Positions 34,881 through 45,044 of a DNA stretch of 64,000 bases are shown here, one piece after another. Numbering within the stretch: position 1 is the first letter of the stretch; each line of letters begins with the position of its first letter. A model generated the notes under the pieces. That model did no database searches. It worked only from the letters and a program-made list of their open reading frames with translations, and was not told where the DNA came from. The stretch lies in the NCBI RefSeq assembly GCF_000619825.1, contig NZ_JHUW01000006.1:496001-560000 (forward strand). The letters are read 5' to 3'. Origin of the DNA: Prevotella sp. MA2016. GTDB lineage: Bacteria; Bacteroidota; Bacteroidia; Bacteroidales; Bacteroidaceae. The position numbers were made by a program, and so were the translations under genes.

Positions 34881-34911
34881 CAAAGTTACATCATTTATTT
34901 TGTATAACCAA
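34881..34911 (-). promoter_or_regulatory. Promoter of cysS
   Basis: On the minus strand TTG (34909-34911), 20 bases, TAACTTTG (34881-34888), 21 bases before the start codon. Confidence 0.75.
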
Positions 34912-34931
34912 AAAAATAGAATAAAAAATCC

Positions 34932-35948
34932 TTAGAACTGGCTGCGGGCCTGCTCCTGGGCAGCGATGACGCGATCGCACCACTGATCGAACTCTGGGTC
35001 TTCTACCTGTAGCTCGGGATGGGCCAGGATATGTGTCAGACATTTGCGTACACCCTCGTCGAAACGGGTTGTGGCCTGGAATCCGGGCACGGCACGCTTC
35101 AGTTTGGTGCAGTCGAACATCACCGTCACACTCTTGTCACCCAGAAGATTGCCTGTGAAGTCCCATGCCTTAGGCGAGGTGGCTGCCAGGAATTCTGAGG
35201 CTACATAGTAGGGCTTCAGCTCTACCTGCAGCGCGTTGGCTATGCACTGGTATATCTGGTTCCACGACAGTTGCTCGTCGCTCATAATCTGAAAAGCCTC
35301 GCCAATAGCCTTGGGGTTGCCCAACAAGCCGATAAAGCCACGGGCAAAGTCCTCGTTCCAAGTTACGGTCCAGAGTGATGAACCGTCGCCATTGATAATC
35401 ACCTGTTTGCCCTCCATCATACGCTTGATGACCTGCCATGAACCTTTCGGACCATGCACGCTCACGGGTATGCTGCGCTCACAATAGGTGTGGCTGGGGC
35501 GCACGATGGTGATGGGGAATCCCTCTTTGCGATAGGCTTTAAGCAGTAACTCTTCGCAGGCTATCTTATTACGTGAGTACTCCCAATAGGGGTTGGCCAG
35601 TGTGGTACCCTCGGTGATGATGTGGCTGGCAGCGGGCTTGTTGTAAGCCGAGGCCGATGATATATAGACATACTGACGGGTACGACCTTTAAACAACTTG
35701 ATGTCGCGCTCTACCTGTGAGGGCAGAAAGCCAATAAACTCGCAAACGGTATCGAAGGTGTTATCGCCAAGAATGTCGAGCACCTTCTGCTCGTCGTTGA
35801 TATCGGCAATAACCTGTGTGATAGCTGCGGGCACCTCGTTTTTGCGAGTACCGCGATTGAGCAGCCACAGGTCGTGACCTGCAGCTGCCAGTTGTCGGGT
35901 GATGGCCGAGCTGATAGTGCCCGTGCCACCTATTATTAATATCTTCAT
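34932..35948 (-). CDS. NAD-dependent epimerase/dehydratase family protein
   Basis: 338 residues. Rossmann loop GGTGTISSAITRQLAAAGHD (8-27), strand end LNRGT, and the active-site region ISSASAY...YWEYSRNKIACEEL with YxxxK (YSRNK). The NRGT motif and length resemble the CSP41/isoflavone-reductase-like branch of extended SDRs rather than UDP-sugar epimerases. Substrate unknown. Its start overlaps the iron alcohol dehydrogenase gene by 4 bases, so the two are co-translated. Confidence 0.85.
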   Translation of the reverse strand: MKILIIGGTGTISSAITRQLAAAGHDLWLLNRGTRKNEVPAAITQVIADINDEQKVLDILGDNTFDTVCEFIGFLPSQVERDIKLFKGRTRQYVYISSASAYNKPAASHIITEGTTLANPYWEYSRNKIACEELLLKAYRKEGFPITIVRPSHTYCERSIPVSVHGPKGSWQVIKRMMEGKQVIINGDGSSLWTVTWNEDFARGFIGLLGNPKAIGEAFQIMSDEQLSWNQIYQCIANALQVELKPYYVASEFLAATSPKAWDFTGNLLGDKSVTVMFDCTKLKRAVPGFQATTRFDEGVRKCLTHILAHPELQVEDPEFDQWCDRVIAAQEQARSQF

Positions 35949-37129
35949 CCGCGTGCCATTTTATAGATTGCTTCCATATCCTCGGCCTTCAGCACCTTCA
36001 GGTTGCCGCAGGTAATCGTATTGTTACGACTGCATTTACGTACCATCTCCTTAATCTCCTCGTCGGTGATGTCCTTACCGATAAGTTCCTTGATGTTGAT
36101 AGGCATACCGATGGCATGATAGAAACGCTCCATGGCCTGAACACCCTTCTCGGCAGTGCCTTCGGGATCGGTAAAGTCGTTGGGCACATCCATTACGTTA
36201 ACAGCAAAGCGTACAAAACGACTCAGATTCTCGTGCATGGTATAGCGTGCCCAGCTTGGCCAGATGGCTGCCAGACCGGCACCATGGGTTACGTCGAACA
36301 TGCCGCTCAACTCGTGCTCCAGCTGGTGAGTAGCCCAGTCGCCTGTAGCACCGCAGCCGGTGAGATCGTTATGCATCAGCGAACCACCCCACATAATCTG
36401 GGCACGGTAGCGATAGTCGTCGGGATTCTTCAGCACAGGGAATACGGCGTTCTTGATAGAGCGCAACGCAGCCTCAGCAAGGTCGGTGGTGAAGTCCATA
36501 TCATCATCCTTGGTAAAGTAACGCTCCATGGTGTGCATCATCATATCGGTAACACCAGCGGCTGTCTGATAAGGAGGCAGTGTCATGGTGCGACGAGGAT
36601 TCAGAATGGCAAACTTGGGACGACTCAGATTGTTACTATAGCCAACCTTTACATCGCCATCCTCGTTGGTAATCACCGAGCTCTCGCTCATCTCGCTACC
36701 AGCGGCAGGGATAGTAAGCACGGCTGCTACAGGCAGCATGGTCTTAGGTGCGGCCTTGCCCATGTAGATATCCCATACGTTACCCTCGAAAGGTACACCG
36801 TAACCGATGCACTTTGCTGAGTCGATAACACTACCGCCACCTACGGCCAGGATAAAGTCGATACCCTCCTTACGGCAGAGCTCGATACCCTGCTGAGCCA
36901 GCGACAAGCGGGGGTTGGGCACTACGCCTCCCAGCGTTACATACTCAATACCGTCAGCGCTCAGCAAATCGCAAATCTTGTCGAGCAGGCCAGAGCGTTT
37001 TGCACTTTGACCACCATAATGAACCAGCACTTTTGTGCCACCATACTTTTTTACCAGTTTAGCTACTTGTTCTTCACTCTGCTCTCCAAAAACCACCTCG
37101 GTCGGGGCATAGAAATTAAAATCCTTCAT
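35945..37129 (-). CDS. Iron-containing alcohol dehydrogenase (YqhD/BDH type)
   Basis: 394 residues from MKDFNFYAPTEVVFGEQSEE. NAD(P) motif AVGGGSVIDSAKCIGYGVPF, metal ligands D and H in AAGVTDMMMHTMERYF and the two further His in THQLEHELSGMFDVTHGAGL. Closest in style to butanol dehydrogenase/YqhD, which reduce aldehydes with NADPH. The start is placed at 37129 because the longer frame lies in a TATCTTTG box (37160-37167). It could reduce lactaldehyde from the fucose locus nearby, but it is a separate unit and this is speculative. Confidence 0.93.
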   Translation of the reverse strand: MKDFNFYAPTEVVFGEQSEEQVAKLVKKYGGTKVLVHYGGQSAKRSGLLDKICDLLSADGIEYVTLGGVVPNPRLSLAQQGIELCRKEGIDFILAVGGGSVIDSAKCIGYGVPFEGNVWDIYMGKAAPKTMLPVAAVLTIPAAGSEMSESSVITNEDGDVKVGYSNNLSRPKFAILNPRRTMTLPPYQTAAGVTDMMMHTMERYFTKDDDMDFTTDLAEAALRSIKNAVFPVLKNPDDYRYRAQIMWGGSLMHNDLTGCGATGDWATHQLEHELSGMFDVTHGAGLAAIWPSWARYTMHENLSRFVRFAVNVMDVPNDFTDPEGTAEKGVQAMERFYHAIGMPINIKELIGKDITDEEIKEMVRKCSRNNTITCGNLKVLKAEDMEAIYKMARG

Positions 37130-37235
37130 ATGATTATCTTTGTGATTGTTATGTTTGGGCAAAGATAAGAATAAAAGTTGATATATGGGGAGGCTTTTGA
37201 TTTTTTTTAGCAGTTTTGTTGCGCATCAAAATACA

Positions 37236-37271
37236 GCTGCTGGCACCCTTTTTTGCGTGGATGCCAGCAGC
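37236..37271 (-). terminator. Terminator after GH97 (end of fucose operon)
   Basis: Perfect 10-bp arms GCTGCTGGCA (37236-37245) and TGCCAGCAGC (37262-37271), loop of 16 bases. The T-run is in the loop, so termination strength is uncertain. Confidence 0.55.
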
Positions 37272-37293
37272 ATGCTAGTGTGTAATCGCTTAT

Positions 37294-39153
37294 CTATTTG
37301 ATGACCAGCACAAAGCCACCGCGGGGGAGACAGGTGATTTGCTTGGGCAACTGATTGCTGTTGCTGATGAGCCAGTCTTTCTGTCCGTCCAACTGCCACT
37401 GAGCAGGGTCGGCATCGGCGAAGGTCTGCACACTGTGCGGACCGGCATCGATGAAGCTCAGGTCGGTGGATAGTGTCTTGGTTTCATTGGTGCCGTTGAT
37501 TCCTGCCACATACCAGGTGCTACCGCTGCGGCGTGCCAGTACCACACTCTCGCCGGGATAACCCGACACGTAGCGTGTCTCGTCCCATACTGTGGGCAAC
37601 TGACCAAAGAAATTCTGCACTTCCTGTGGCTGTGCGAGATAACTCTCAGGCCTGTCGGCAAGGTGCTGCAGTGCACTCTCGTAGAGTACGGTGAGTGCCA
37701 ACTCGTGTGCATCACTGGTGATGTGTGGATGCTGCGAGTCGCTGAAGGCACATGGGGTGTAGTCCATCGGACCGATGATGTTGCGTGTAAAAGGCAGGGT
37801 GGCATTATGGCTGGCAGCTACGTTGGTAAAGGTGGGCACGTTATTGTACCACTCAGCACCATACACACCCTCTGTTGACATAAGGTTAGGATAGGTGCGC
37901 TGCCATCCACGAGGTATGGTGGCACCATGGAAGTTGACTAACAGATGGTGCTTGGCAGCACTCTCCAGCAGGTCGATACAGTAAGTCATGTCGCGCTGTG
38001 AGTCGCCTGAGAAAAAGTCGATTTTCACACCTGCTACACCAATCTTTTCGCACCAGGCAAACTCCTTCTCTCTGTCCTCGGGCTTGTTCAGACGGAATTT
38101 GGGGGTGGGTGCTCCATCTATCCAACCTACCGATGAGTTGTACCATATCATGGGCTTGATGCCCTGCTGGTTGGCATAGGCCACAGCATCCTCGATGGTC
38201 TTACCGTCCTTCATCTGGTCCCATTCTGCATCGATGAGCACATAGGGCAGCTTCAGCGTTACGGCCATATCCACATATTTCTTGATGATGTTATAGTCGT
38301 TAGATCCGTGATTGTTGGCCCAGTAAATCCATGACACTACGCCTGGCTTGATCCAGGTTGTATCCTTCAGTTTGCATGGTTCGCTCACGTCGTTCACCAA
38401 TGTGCTCTGAATCAGGTCCTGCATGTCGCCGATGATGGCTACACGCCAGGGTGAGTGCCACTTGCCACGAATCTTTAGGTTGTTCACATCGGGTGTTACG
38501 CGCAGCAGATCGTTATCGGTATAGAGACAGGCTGCACTCTGGCGACGCTCTATGTTGGCCTCAGAAAGAAGTACGAAGATGCCTTCCTGTGGCTCAATAA
38601 GTGTGGGAAATCCCCAACGCAGATTATACCCTTCTGGTGATTTCTCTACGCCAGCCATACGACCGATAGGCTTAATCTTGCCAGTTATGCTCATGGGATA
38701 GAAACCCTCGTAGCTGTCGGTCCATTGTTGCATCCAGCGCTTCACACCTTCAGGAATCTTGTAGGCAGTGATTTCCTTGGGCAGTTGACCGTTTACGTTA
38801 CTTAGCTCGTAACGGAAGGCCACACCGTCGTTATAGAGGCGTACCACCAGTTGAACATCACTGTTAAGTGTGGCTCTGTATTCATTGGCATCGTTAGAAC
38901 AATACTCTTTCTTACCAGTCTTCATGTGGTAATCGCTGAGTTTCAATCCCTCAAATTTCCATTTTGGACGGTTGTTTTTCATGCCATCATAGCCCACTAC
39001 GGGTACGTTGAGTACTGGTTTTTTCAAGTAGCTGATGGTAAAGCCTCGTCCGCTAGGTGTAATCGATAAGCGACTGTTGGGTGATACGGGTTGTGCCCAA
39101 ACACAAGCTACACTCAGGCATAATGATAATAATACGAATAGCTTCTTTGTCAT
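37294..39153 (-). CDS. GH97 family glycoside hydrolase, retaining alpha-galactosidase-like
   Basis: 619 residues with a signal peptide (1-20), N-terminal beta-sandwich, TIM barrel (about 270-530) and C-terminal beta domain, the GH97 plan. D379 in GVKIDFFSGD matches the nucleophile Asp of retaining members such as BtGal97b rather than inverting SusB. Glutamates in STEGVYGAEW (428-435) are candidate acid/base. Likely an exo-alpha-galactosidase in the periplasm, removing galactose from fucosylated glycans such as blood-group B structures. Last gene of the GH29 unit, 2 bases after the permease. Confidence 0.9.
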   Translation of the reverse strand: MTKKLFVLLSLCLSVACVWAQPVSPNSRLSITPSGRGFTISYLKKPVLNVPVVGYDGMKNNRPKWKFEGLKLSDYHMKTGKKEYCSNDANEYRATLNSDVQLVVRLYNDGVAFRYELSNVNGQLPKEITAYKIPEGVKRWMQQWTDSYEGFYPMSITGKIKPIGRMAGVEKSPEGYNLRWGFPTLIEPQEGIFVLLSEANIERRQSAACLYTDNDLLRVTPDVNNLKIRGKWHSPWRVAIIGDMQDLIQSTLVNDVSEPCKLKDTTWIKPGVVSWIYWANNHGSNDYNIIKKYVDMAVTLKLPYVLIDAEWDQMKDGKTIEDAVAYANQQGIKPMIWYNSSVGWIDGAPTPKFRLNKPEDREKEFAWCEKIGVAGVKIDFFSGDSQRDMTYCIDLLESAAKHHLLVNFHGATIPRGWQRTYPNLMSTEGVYGAEWYNNVPTFTNVAASHNATLPFTRNIIGPMDYTPCAFSDSQHPHITSDAHELALTVLYESALQHLADRPESYLAQPQEVQNFFGQLPTVWDETRYVSGYPGESVVLARRSGSTWYVAGINGTNETKTLSTDLSFIDAGPHSVQTFADADPAQWQLDGQKDWLISNSNQLPKQITCLPRGGFVLVIK

Positions 39154-39155
39154 AA

Positions 39156-40469
39156 TTATAGATGTTTTTGGATATGAATACGATAACCGTAAGCCGTTAC
39201 TATCAGGAAGCAGATGAACGGCAAAATAAACGAGGCGTTGGTGGCGGGGAAGTTGCCCAGTACTGTTCCTCTGTCAATGATGGTGGCCTGAAGCATGGGT
39301 AGCACCGAACCGCCTAAGATGGCCATAATCAAACCGGCTGCACCAAATTTGGCATCATCGCCTAGACCATCGAGGGCAATGCCATAGATGGTGGGAAACA
39401 TAAGTGACATACAACCACTGACGCACACCAGACAGTAGATGCCCGTGCGATCTTGGAAGGCAATGACACCCAGCGTGAGTATCATGGCCAGCAGTCCAAA
39501 GATGGCAAGCAGCATGGCTGGTTTGATGTACTTCATGAGGAAGGTTGCGATGAAGCGTGAACAGATAAAGAATAGCATGGCGTAGATGTTGTACCGTTGC
39601 GACAGTACTTCAGCTGCCTGTTCGTCCATACCCTCGTTCATAAACACGCGCGTACCATATTGTATAATAAATGTCCAGCACATAATCTGTGCACCCACGT
39701 AGAAGAACTGGGCTATCACACCCTCACGATAGTACTTGAGTGCGAAGATGCGACGTATGGTAGTAAGGAAGTTGATGCCGTGGTTGGTATCGCCTATCTT
39801 TGGCATCTTGGTGAAGCGCAGTATCAGCAGCATAATCACAATCACCAGTCCGATGATGAGGTATGGTGAGATGAGAATACTCAGGTCGGCATCTTTCAGC
39901 GCCTCAAACTCACTGTCGCTCAACAAAGCACGCTCGCTGCTGCTCAGGGGATTGAGCTTTGCCTGGATGTAATTCATAGCTACAAACATGCCGATGATGC
40001 TGCCGCAAGGGTTGAAACATTGCGCCATGTTCAGTCGGCGGGTGGCTGTGTCATTGGGACCCATAGTCAGGATGTATGGGTTGCAGCTGGTTTCGAGAAA
40101 CGACAGTCCGCATGTCATGATGAAGTAGGCTATCAGGAAACAACCAAAGATGCCGATGGCCTTGGCTGGGAAGAAGAGTAGGGCACCTGTGGCATAGAGA
40201 CCTAACCCCATCAGTACGCCTGCCTTGTAGGAGAACTTACGTATAAAAATGGCTGCCGGAAAGGCCATACAGAAATAGCCGCCATAGAAGGCCAATTGTA
40301 CTAGCGTGCCATCAGTTACGCTCATGCGGAATATTTTTGAGAATGCTTTTACCATAGGGTTGGTGATATCGTTGGCAAATCCCCAGAGGGCAAAGCAGAA
40401 GGTGACAAGGATGAACGGCACTAAGTAGTTCACCCCATCTTTTTTTATCAGAGATTGTTGCTTGCTCAT
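39156..40469 (-). CDS. FucP-type sugar:H+ symporter (MFS)
   Basis: 437 residues, 12 predicted membrane helices. FucP-like signatures YFCMAFPAAIFIRKFSYKAG and SFLETSCNPYILTMGPNDTA. Start at ATG 40469, after an AATTGAA spacer; the first two codons of the longer frame begin with TTG. In this locus, between fucosidase and oxidative enzymes, L-fucose import is the natural role; galactose or glucose remain possible in the family. Confidence 0.92.
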   Translation of the reverse strand: MSKQQSLIKKDGVNYLVPFILVTFCFALWGFANDITNPMVKAFSKIFRMSVTDGTLVQLAFYGGYFCMAFPAAIFIRKFSYKAGVLMGLGLYATGALLFFPAKAIGIFGCFLIAYFIMTCGLSFLETSCNPYILTMGPNDTATRRLNMAQCFNPCGSIIGMFVAMNYIQAKLNPLSSSERALLSDSEFEALKDADLSILISPYLIIGLVIVIMLLILRFTKMPKIGDTNHGINFLTTIRRIFALKYYREGVIAQFFYVGAQIMCWTFIIQYGTRVFMNEGMDEQAAEVLSQRYNIYAMLFFICSRFIATFLMKYIKPAMLLAIFGLLAMILTLGVIAFQDRTGIYCLVCVSGCMSLMFPTIYGIALDGLGDDAKFGAAGLIMAILGGSVLPMLQATIIDRGTVLGNFPATNASFILPFICFLIVTAYGYRIHIQKHL

Positions 40470-40502
40470 TTTCAATTCTTAATACTTGAATTCTTCAATT
40501 CT

Positions 40503-41525
40503 TTAATTCTTCAACTTTACAAGTATGCGGAATACTTTGCCTGGATTCTCTTCCCACTGATGCATGGCCTGGGGAGCCTGCTCGGGTGTAACCACGCGCG
40601 ATATCAGACGGTCAACCGGACAAGTGCCACGCTCCAGATAGTGGATGACAGCACGGAAATCCTGTGGCTGTGCATTGCGTGAGCCGCGGATGTCGAGCTC
40701 TTTCTGAACAAAGAACTTGGTTTGGAACGATACATCGGTCTTGGCATAGCCGATACATACCACGCGCCCCGTGAAGGCTACCTCATTAACAGCCATCTGG
40801 TAGGTCTGTGCGCAGCCTACAGCCTCGATGATTACATCAGGGCCAAAGCCCGAAGTCATCTCTAGGAGTCGGGCATGTACGTCGTCGGTCTTGGTGTTGA
40901 TGGTGTAGCTGGCTCCCATCTCGCGTGCCAGAGTCAACTTCTCGTCGTCGATGTCGGCAGCTACTACGGTGGCACCGCGCAGGGCTGAACGTACGATGGC
41001 TCCCATACCCACCATGCCGCAACCTATTACCACTACCACGTCGATATCAGTAACCTGTGCACGGTTCACGGCGTGGAAACCCACACTCATTGGCTCTATC
41101 AGCGCACAGGTGCGCGTGTCAAGGAGTCCTGCAGGTATCACCTTCTCCCAGGGCAGCACGATATACTCACGCATAGCACCATTACGCTGTACACCTAGTG
41201 TCTCGTTGTGCTGACAGGCATTAACGCGCTGGTTGCGGCATGAGGCGCATTTACCGCAGTTGGTATAGGGATTGCACGTCACCACCATGCCTGGTTTCAG
41301 TCCTTCGGGCACGTTGGCACCTACCTTTTCTATTACGGCACCCACCTCATGACCTGGTATCACAGGCATCTTCACCATCGGGTTCTTACCAAGATAGGTG
41401 CTCAGGTCGGAACCACAGAAACCTACATACTCCAGGCGCAGCAGCACCTCATCGGCCTTCATCTCTTGTTCGGCCACATCTACTATATCCATCTGGCGCA
41501 GACCAGAAATCTGTATTGCTTTCAT
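40503..41525 (-). CDS. Zinc-dependent sugar/polyol dehydrogenase (MDR)
   Basis: 340 residues. Catalytic zinc ligands in GFCGSD and PGHEVGAVIE; structural zinc cysteines NPYTNCGKCASCRNQRVNAC; nucleotide loop VVIGCGMVGMGAIV. Resembles sorbitol/threonine-type dehydrogenases. In the neighbourhood of a fucose-type aldo/keto reductase and lactonase, it may act on L-fucose or a 2-keto-3-deoxy-fuconate intermediate. Seven bases after the amidohydrolase gene. Confidence 0.88.
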   Translation of the reverse strand: MKAIQISGLRQMDIVDVAEQEMKADEVLLRLEYVGFCGSDLSTYLGKNPMVKMPVIPGHEVGAVIEKVGANVPEGLKPGMVVTCNPYTNCGKCASCRNQRVNACQHNETLGVQRNGAMREYIVLPWEKVIPAGLLDTRTCALIEPMSVGFHAVNRAQVTDIDVVVVIGCGMVGMGAIVRSALRGATVVAADIDDEKLTLAREMGASYTINTKTDDVHARLLEMTSGFGPDVIIEAVGCAQTYQMAVNEVAFTGRVVCIGYAKTDVSFQTKFFVQKELDIRGSRNAQPQDFRAVIHYLERGTCPVDRLISRVVTPEQAPQAMHQWEENPGKVFRILVKLKN

Positions 41526-41532
41526 AATAGTT

Positions 41533-42444
41533 TTATTCGCTCATGTTTTTAATATATGGTAATTGAGGCAGACAGCCAAAGCCGAAGAATTGCTTGGCGT
41601 TCTCGCCTAGGAAGAGACGCTTCTCGTCGGTAGTGAGTTCAGGTGTCTTCTCGATAAAATCGTAGCTCATCTTATAGGTGATGGCTGTGATAGTACGGGG
41701 GTAGTCGCTACCCCACATCAGTTTTTCCATACCCACCAGATCGGCAGCCTCTTTGATGGCCCTGATGGCTGAAGGGAAGGGATAGAACTCGTCGTTGAAG
41801 AGCCAAGTGATGCCACCACTCTCCACATACACATTGGTGTGGCGTGCCAGCTCGATCTGACTAAGCCAACCGGGGCGCGTCACCATGCCGAAATGGCCGA
41901 TGGCAATTTTTAAGTGAGGGCACTCTTGGATGATTTCCTCCATCTGTCCTACCTGTGCATCGCCATCCTGCAGTTCGATGCCTAAGATCTTACCTTTATC
42001 TTCCAATAGGTGCATCAGCTGCATCATCTCGTCAGTCAGAAACTGTTGTGGCAGTCGGGCTGCAGGCACCTTGATGCCCTTGAACGAATCTACTACAGCC
42101 GGGGCAACCTCCATGAAGCCTGGATGGCGATAGTCTAGCATGCCGAAAGTGAAGAAGCGGTTGGGATAGCGGTTCTCTACCTGGATGAGGTAACTGTTCT
42201 GTATACCGTCGATAAACTCCTGTGTCACCACGGCTGCTGCCACCTGGGCATAGTCCATGTTGCTCAGGAAACGTTCAGCTGTGTTCTGTCCATCGGTCAT
42301 AAATGGAGGTAGCATCTGGCGCTCCTCACCAAAGAAGAGCGAGCGACTGCGGTTGGGCTCCAGCTGACAGATGCGCTGGTTGCCTACTACCGTGTCCTGA
42401 TTCAGCCACAGATGACTATGGGCATCGATTATGAGTTTTTCCAT
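41533..42444 (-). CDS. Amidohydrolase, probable L-fucono-lactonase
   Basis: 303 residues of the Amidohydrolase_2 family: metal HxH in IIDAHSHLWL at the start, His in IAIGHFG and Asp in MWGSDYPRTI near the C-terminus. Family members hydrolyse sugar lactones. Sitting next to an aldo/keto reductase of the L-galactose/L-fucose dehydrogenase type, with a 16-base overlap, it should open fucono-lactone to fuconate in a non-phosphorylating fucose pathway. Confidence 0.85.
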   Translation of the reverse strand: MEKLIIDAHSHLWLNQDTVVGNQRICQLEPNRSRSLFFGEERQMLPPFMTDGQNTAERFLSNMDYAQVAAAVVTQEFIDGIQNSYLIQVENRYPNRFFTFGMLDYRHPGFMEVAPAVVDSFKGIKVPAARLPQQFLTDEMMQLMHLLEDKGKILGIELQDGDAQVGQMEEIIQECPHLKIAIGHFGMVTRPGWLSQIELARHTNVYVESGGITWLFNDEFYPFPSAIRAIKEAADLVGMEKLMWGSDYPRTITAITYKMSYDFIEKTPELTTDEKRLFLGENAKQFFGFGCLPQLPYIKNMSE

Positions 42445-43379
42445 CTCACAAACATTTGGTCGCCAATAATTGCTTGTACTTTCTTCACCAGTTCCATGTC
42501 GAGTGGCTCGTTCACGTACTGTATGTTCTTGAGTACGTTTTTGGGGTTAGCACTGCTGAAGAGGGTAGTAGCTATACGTGGGTTCAGACTGGTTGAGAAC
42601 TGTATGGCCAACTTATCGATGGGGTAGCCCTGACTCTCGCAGTAGGCTGCTGCCTTGGCACATGCCTGCTGCAGGTCTTGGGTTGCTGGGTGCCAAGCTG
42701 GTGCACCTCGCTGTGACAGTAGCCCCATTGAGAAAGGCGATGCGTTGATAACACCCACGCCGTACTGCTCGAAAAAGTCCAAATAGTCGGTCAGCAGCGT
42801 GTCGTTCAGTGAGTAGTGGCAGAAGTTCAAGATACTCTCCACTGTACCAGCGGGGGCATGCTCTACCACCCATTTCAGGTTTTCGGGCTGCAGGTCGGTG
42901 ATACCCACGTGCTTCACTATACCTTTGTCGCGCAGTTCCACCAATGCAGGCAGCGTTTCATCTACGATGCGCTGCAATCCGCCTTCCATGTCGCCCTGAA
43001 ACTCGATGTCGTGCACGTTAATCAGGTCGATGTAATCCACGTTCAGTCGCTCCATACTCTCATACACGCTCTCTTGTGCGCGCTTGGCACTATAGTCCCA
43101 GGTGTTCACACCGCCATGCCCGTAGCGGCCCACCTTGGTTGAGATGAAGAACTTGTCGTGCTTGATGTCCTTGAGTGCCTTGCCAAGTACGGTTTCGGCC
43201 TTCAGGTGCCCGTAGTAGGGCGACACGTCGATAAAGTTAATACCGTTGTCCACGGCAGTGTGCACAGCTTCGATACCTTCTTCTTCACGAATGCTGTGGA
43301 ATACGCCACCCAGCGATGAGGCACCGAACCCTAAGTTCGATACCCGCATCCCTGTATGTCCGATTTCGTTGTAAATCAT
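42429..43379 (-). CDS. Aldo/keto reductase, L-fucose/L-galactose dehydrogenase-like
   Basis: 316 residues. AKR tetrad visible: D51 in NFIDVSPYYG with Y55, K in FISTKVGRYG, and His in LINVHDIEF. Closest in pattern to plant L-galactose dehydrogenase and bacterial L-fucose dehydrogenase, which oxidise the C1 hydroxyl to lactone. L-galactose and L-fucose differ only at C6, and the locus context selects fucose. 41 bases after the GH29 gene. Confidence 0.85.
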   Translation of the reverse strand: MIYNEIGHTGMRVSNLGFGASSLGGVFHSIREEEGIEAVHTAVDNGINFIDVSPYYGHLKAETVLGKALKDIKHDKFFISTKVGRYGHGGVNTWDYSAKRAQESVYESMERLNVDYIDLINVHDIEFQGDMEGGLQRIVDETLPALVELRDKGIVKHVGITDLQPENLKWVVEHAPAGTVESILNFCHYSLNDTLLTDYLDFFEQYGVGVINASPFSMGLLSQRGAPAWHPATQDLQQACAKAAAYCESQGYPIDKLAIQFSTSLNPRIATTLFSSANPKNVLKNIQYVNEPLDMELVKKVQAIIGDQMFVRWKNS

Positions 43380-43420
43380 AAGTTGATATTATCTGTTAGT
43401 GGTAATTGTTGATATTGTTG

Positions 43421-45040
43421 TTATTTGGTGATTCTGAGAACTGGTGCAATAGCATTGGTTGGCTTGGGCAGATTTACTGTGAGCCCTTCTGCTGTTTGGG
43501 TCACCTTTAATCGTCCATAACCTAATAACCATACGCTATTTATGCGCTTCTTAAAGTATGGATTGCCCTTTGCCAGGCTCTTGATAATGATTTTTCCATC
43601 TTGAGACCATCCCATCGGAGTGGCATAGAGATATTTCTTGGTTTGATTGAATCGCACATCGCGATAGTCCATACCATCGTATTGGCCGTCGTTGAATCCC
43701 TGGGCATTCAGTTTGATGACTTTTTCGGCAATAGGGCCTTCGCCAAATATAGTCCAAGGACGTGTGCCAAAGATACTCTCTTTATTGACGGTCATCCAGA
43801 GCTCAAGGTCATCCAGTATCTTTGCTTCTTTTTCGTCATAGGTACCGTCGGCTTTCAGTGGAATGCTCAGCAGCAGATTACCGTTCTTAGATACAATGTC
43901 GATGAGCTGCTTTACCACTGTCTCTGCCGACTTGTACTGACCTTTCTCGTAGATCTCGGTGTTATAGTGCCACCCGCCTATACAGTTGCATGTTTGCCAA
44001 GGCTCTTCTATGATTTCGTTGGGTGCACCACGCTCTACGTCCCATGTCAGGGCTTTGCGCTGCTCGTCGCTCAGAATCTTGCCAAACACCACACCTCTTG
44101 GGTTCTTGTTATATAGGTGGGTAGCAATTTTCATACCTGCATCACTGATGTTGTAGAAGGGTAATACCGTTACGTCGAAATAGATGAGATCGGGCTGATA
44201 GCGGTTGATAGCATCGAGTGTTCGATTGTAGAAATTGGTTACAAAAGCCTTGCTGGGGATGGCTGCACCGTGTGTCCAGTCCCACTGGCGATGTATCTGT
44301 CCGTTATTCCATGTGAATTCGCTTGGTTCATGGTTCTGTGCGTACAGATCTTGTGGGTCGTAGCCTTCCCACCATTTTCCCTTTCCATCAGCTTTGGTCA
44401 GTTTGCCATCGTAGTACACAGCAGTCTTGGAACCATGAAGGTCGTAACGCTGGGCAGGTTCATACCATGTCCATGCATGGTCGGCGTGAAACGATATACC
44501 AAGGGGTAATCCTGCTTTCTTGGCTGCGCGCGCCCATCCCTCAAGGATATCCTTCTTGGGGCCGATGTTCATCGAGTTCCATGGTTGGTATTTCGAGTCC
44601 CACAAGTCGTAGTTGTCGTGGTGGTTTCCAAGCACAAAGAAATACTGTGCCCCGCAACGTTTGTATTTCTCTACTAATGCCTCGGGATTCCATTTCTCAG
44701 CCTTGAAGAGAGGCAGAATGTCTTTGAATCCCACTTCGGAGGGGTGCCCATAATGTGCCTTATGATATTCATAAGCCTTGGTGCCCTCCATATACATCTC
44801 GCGAGCCATCCAGTCGCCAGATCCTTCCACGCACTGAGGTCCCCAGTGAGCCCAGATACCGAATTTGGCATCGCGGAACCATTCGGGTGTCTGATGCTGC
44901 TCAAGCGACTGCCAGGTAGGCTCGTACTTGCCCACTTGCATTTTCTCTTGATCTTCTGATACCGTTATCTGATAAGCCTCTTGCGCGGTCGCATTTGTGA
45001 ACCAGGCGCAGGCTACTGCGATAGCTAAAAATTTTTTCAT
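43421..45040 (-). CDS. Alpha-L-fucosidase (GH29)
   Basis: 539 residues, signal peptide 1-20. GH29 hallmarks HQTPEWFRDAKFGIWAHWGP (49-68), NHHDNYDLWDSKY (139-151), and the nucleophile Asp in PDLIYFDV (D289). Releases L-fucose from glycans in the periplasm. The start codon almost touches its promoter (45045-45075): TTTG-CAGC-ATG. It begins the second transcription unit of the locus, six genes through GH97. Confidence 0.94.
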   Translation of the reverse strand: MKKFLAIAVACAWFTNATAQEAYQITVSEDQEKMQVGKYEPTWQSLEQHQTPEWFRDAKFGIWAHWGPQCVEGSGDWMAREMYMEGTKAYEYHKAHYGHPSEVGFKDILPLFKAEKWNPEALVEKYKRCGAQYFFVLGNHHDNYDLWDSKYQPWNSMNIGPKKDILEGWARAAKKAGLPLGISFHADHAWTWYEPAQRYDLHGSKTAVYYDGKLTKADGKGKWWEGYDPQDLYAQNHEPSEFTWNNGQIHRQWDWTHGAAIPSKAFVTNFYNRTLDAINRYQPDLIYFDVTVLPFYNISDAGMKIATHLYNKNPRGVVFGKILSDEQRKALTWDVERGAPNEIIEEPWQTCNCIGGWHYNTEIYEKGQYKSAETVVKQLIDIVSKNGNLLLSIPLKADGTYDEKEAKILDDLELWMTVNKESIFGTRPWTIFGEGPIAEKVIKLNAQGFNDGQYDGMDYRDVRFNQTKKYLYATPMGWSQDGKIIIKSLAKGNPYFKKRINSVWLLGYGRLKVTQTAEGLTVNLPKPTNAIAPVLRITK

Positions 45041-45044
45041 GCTG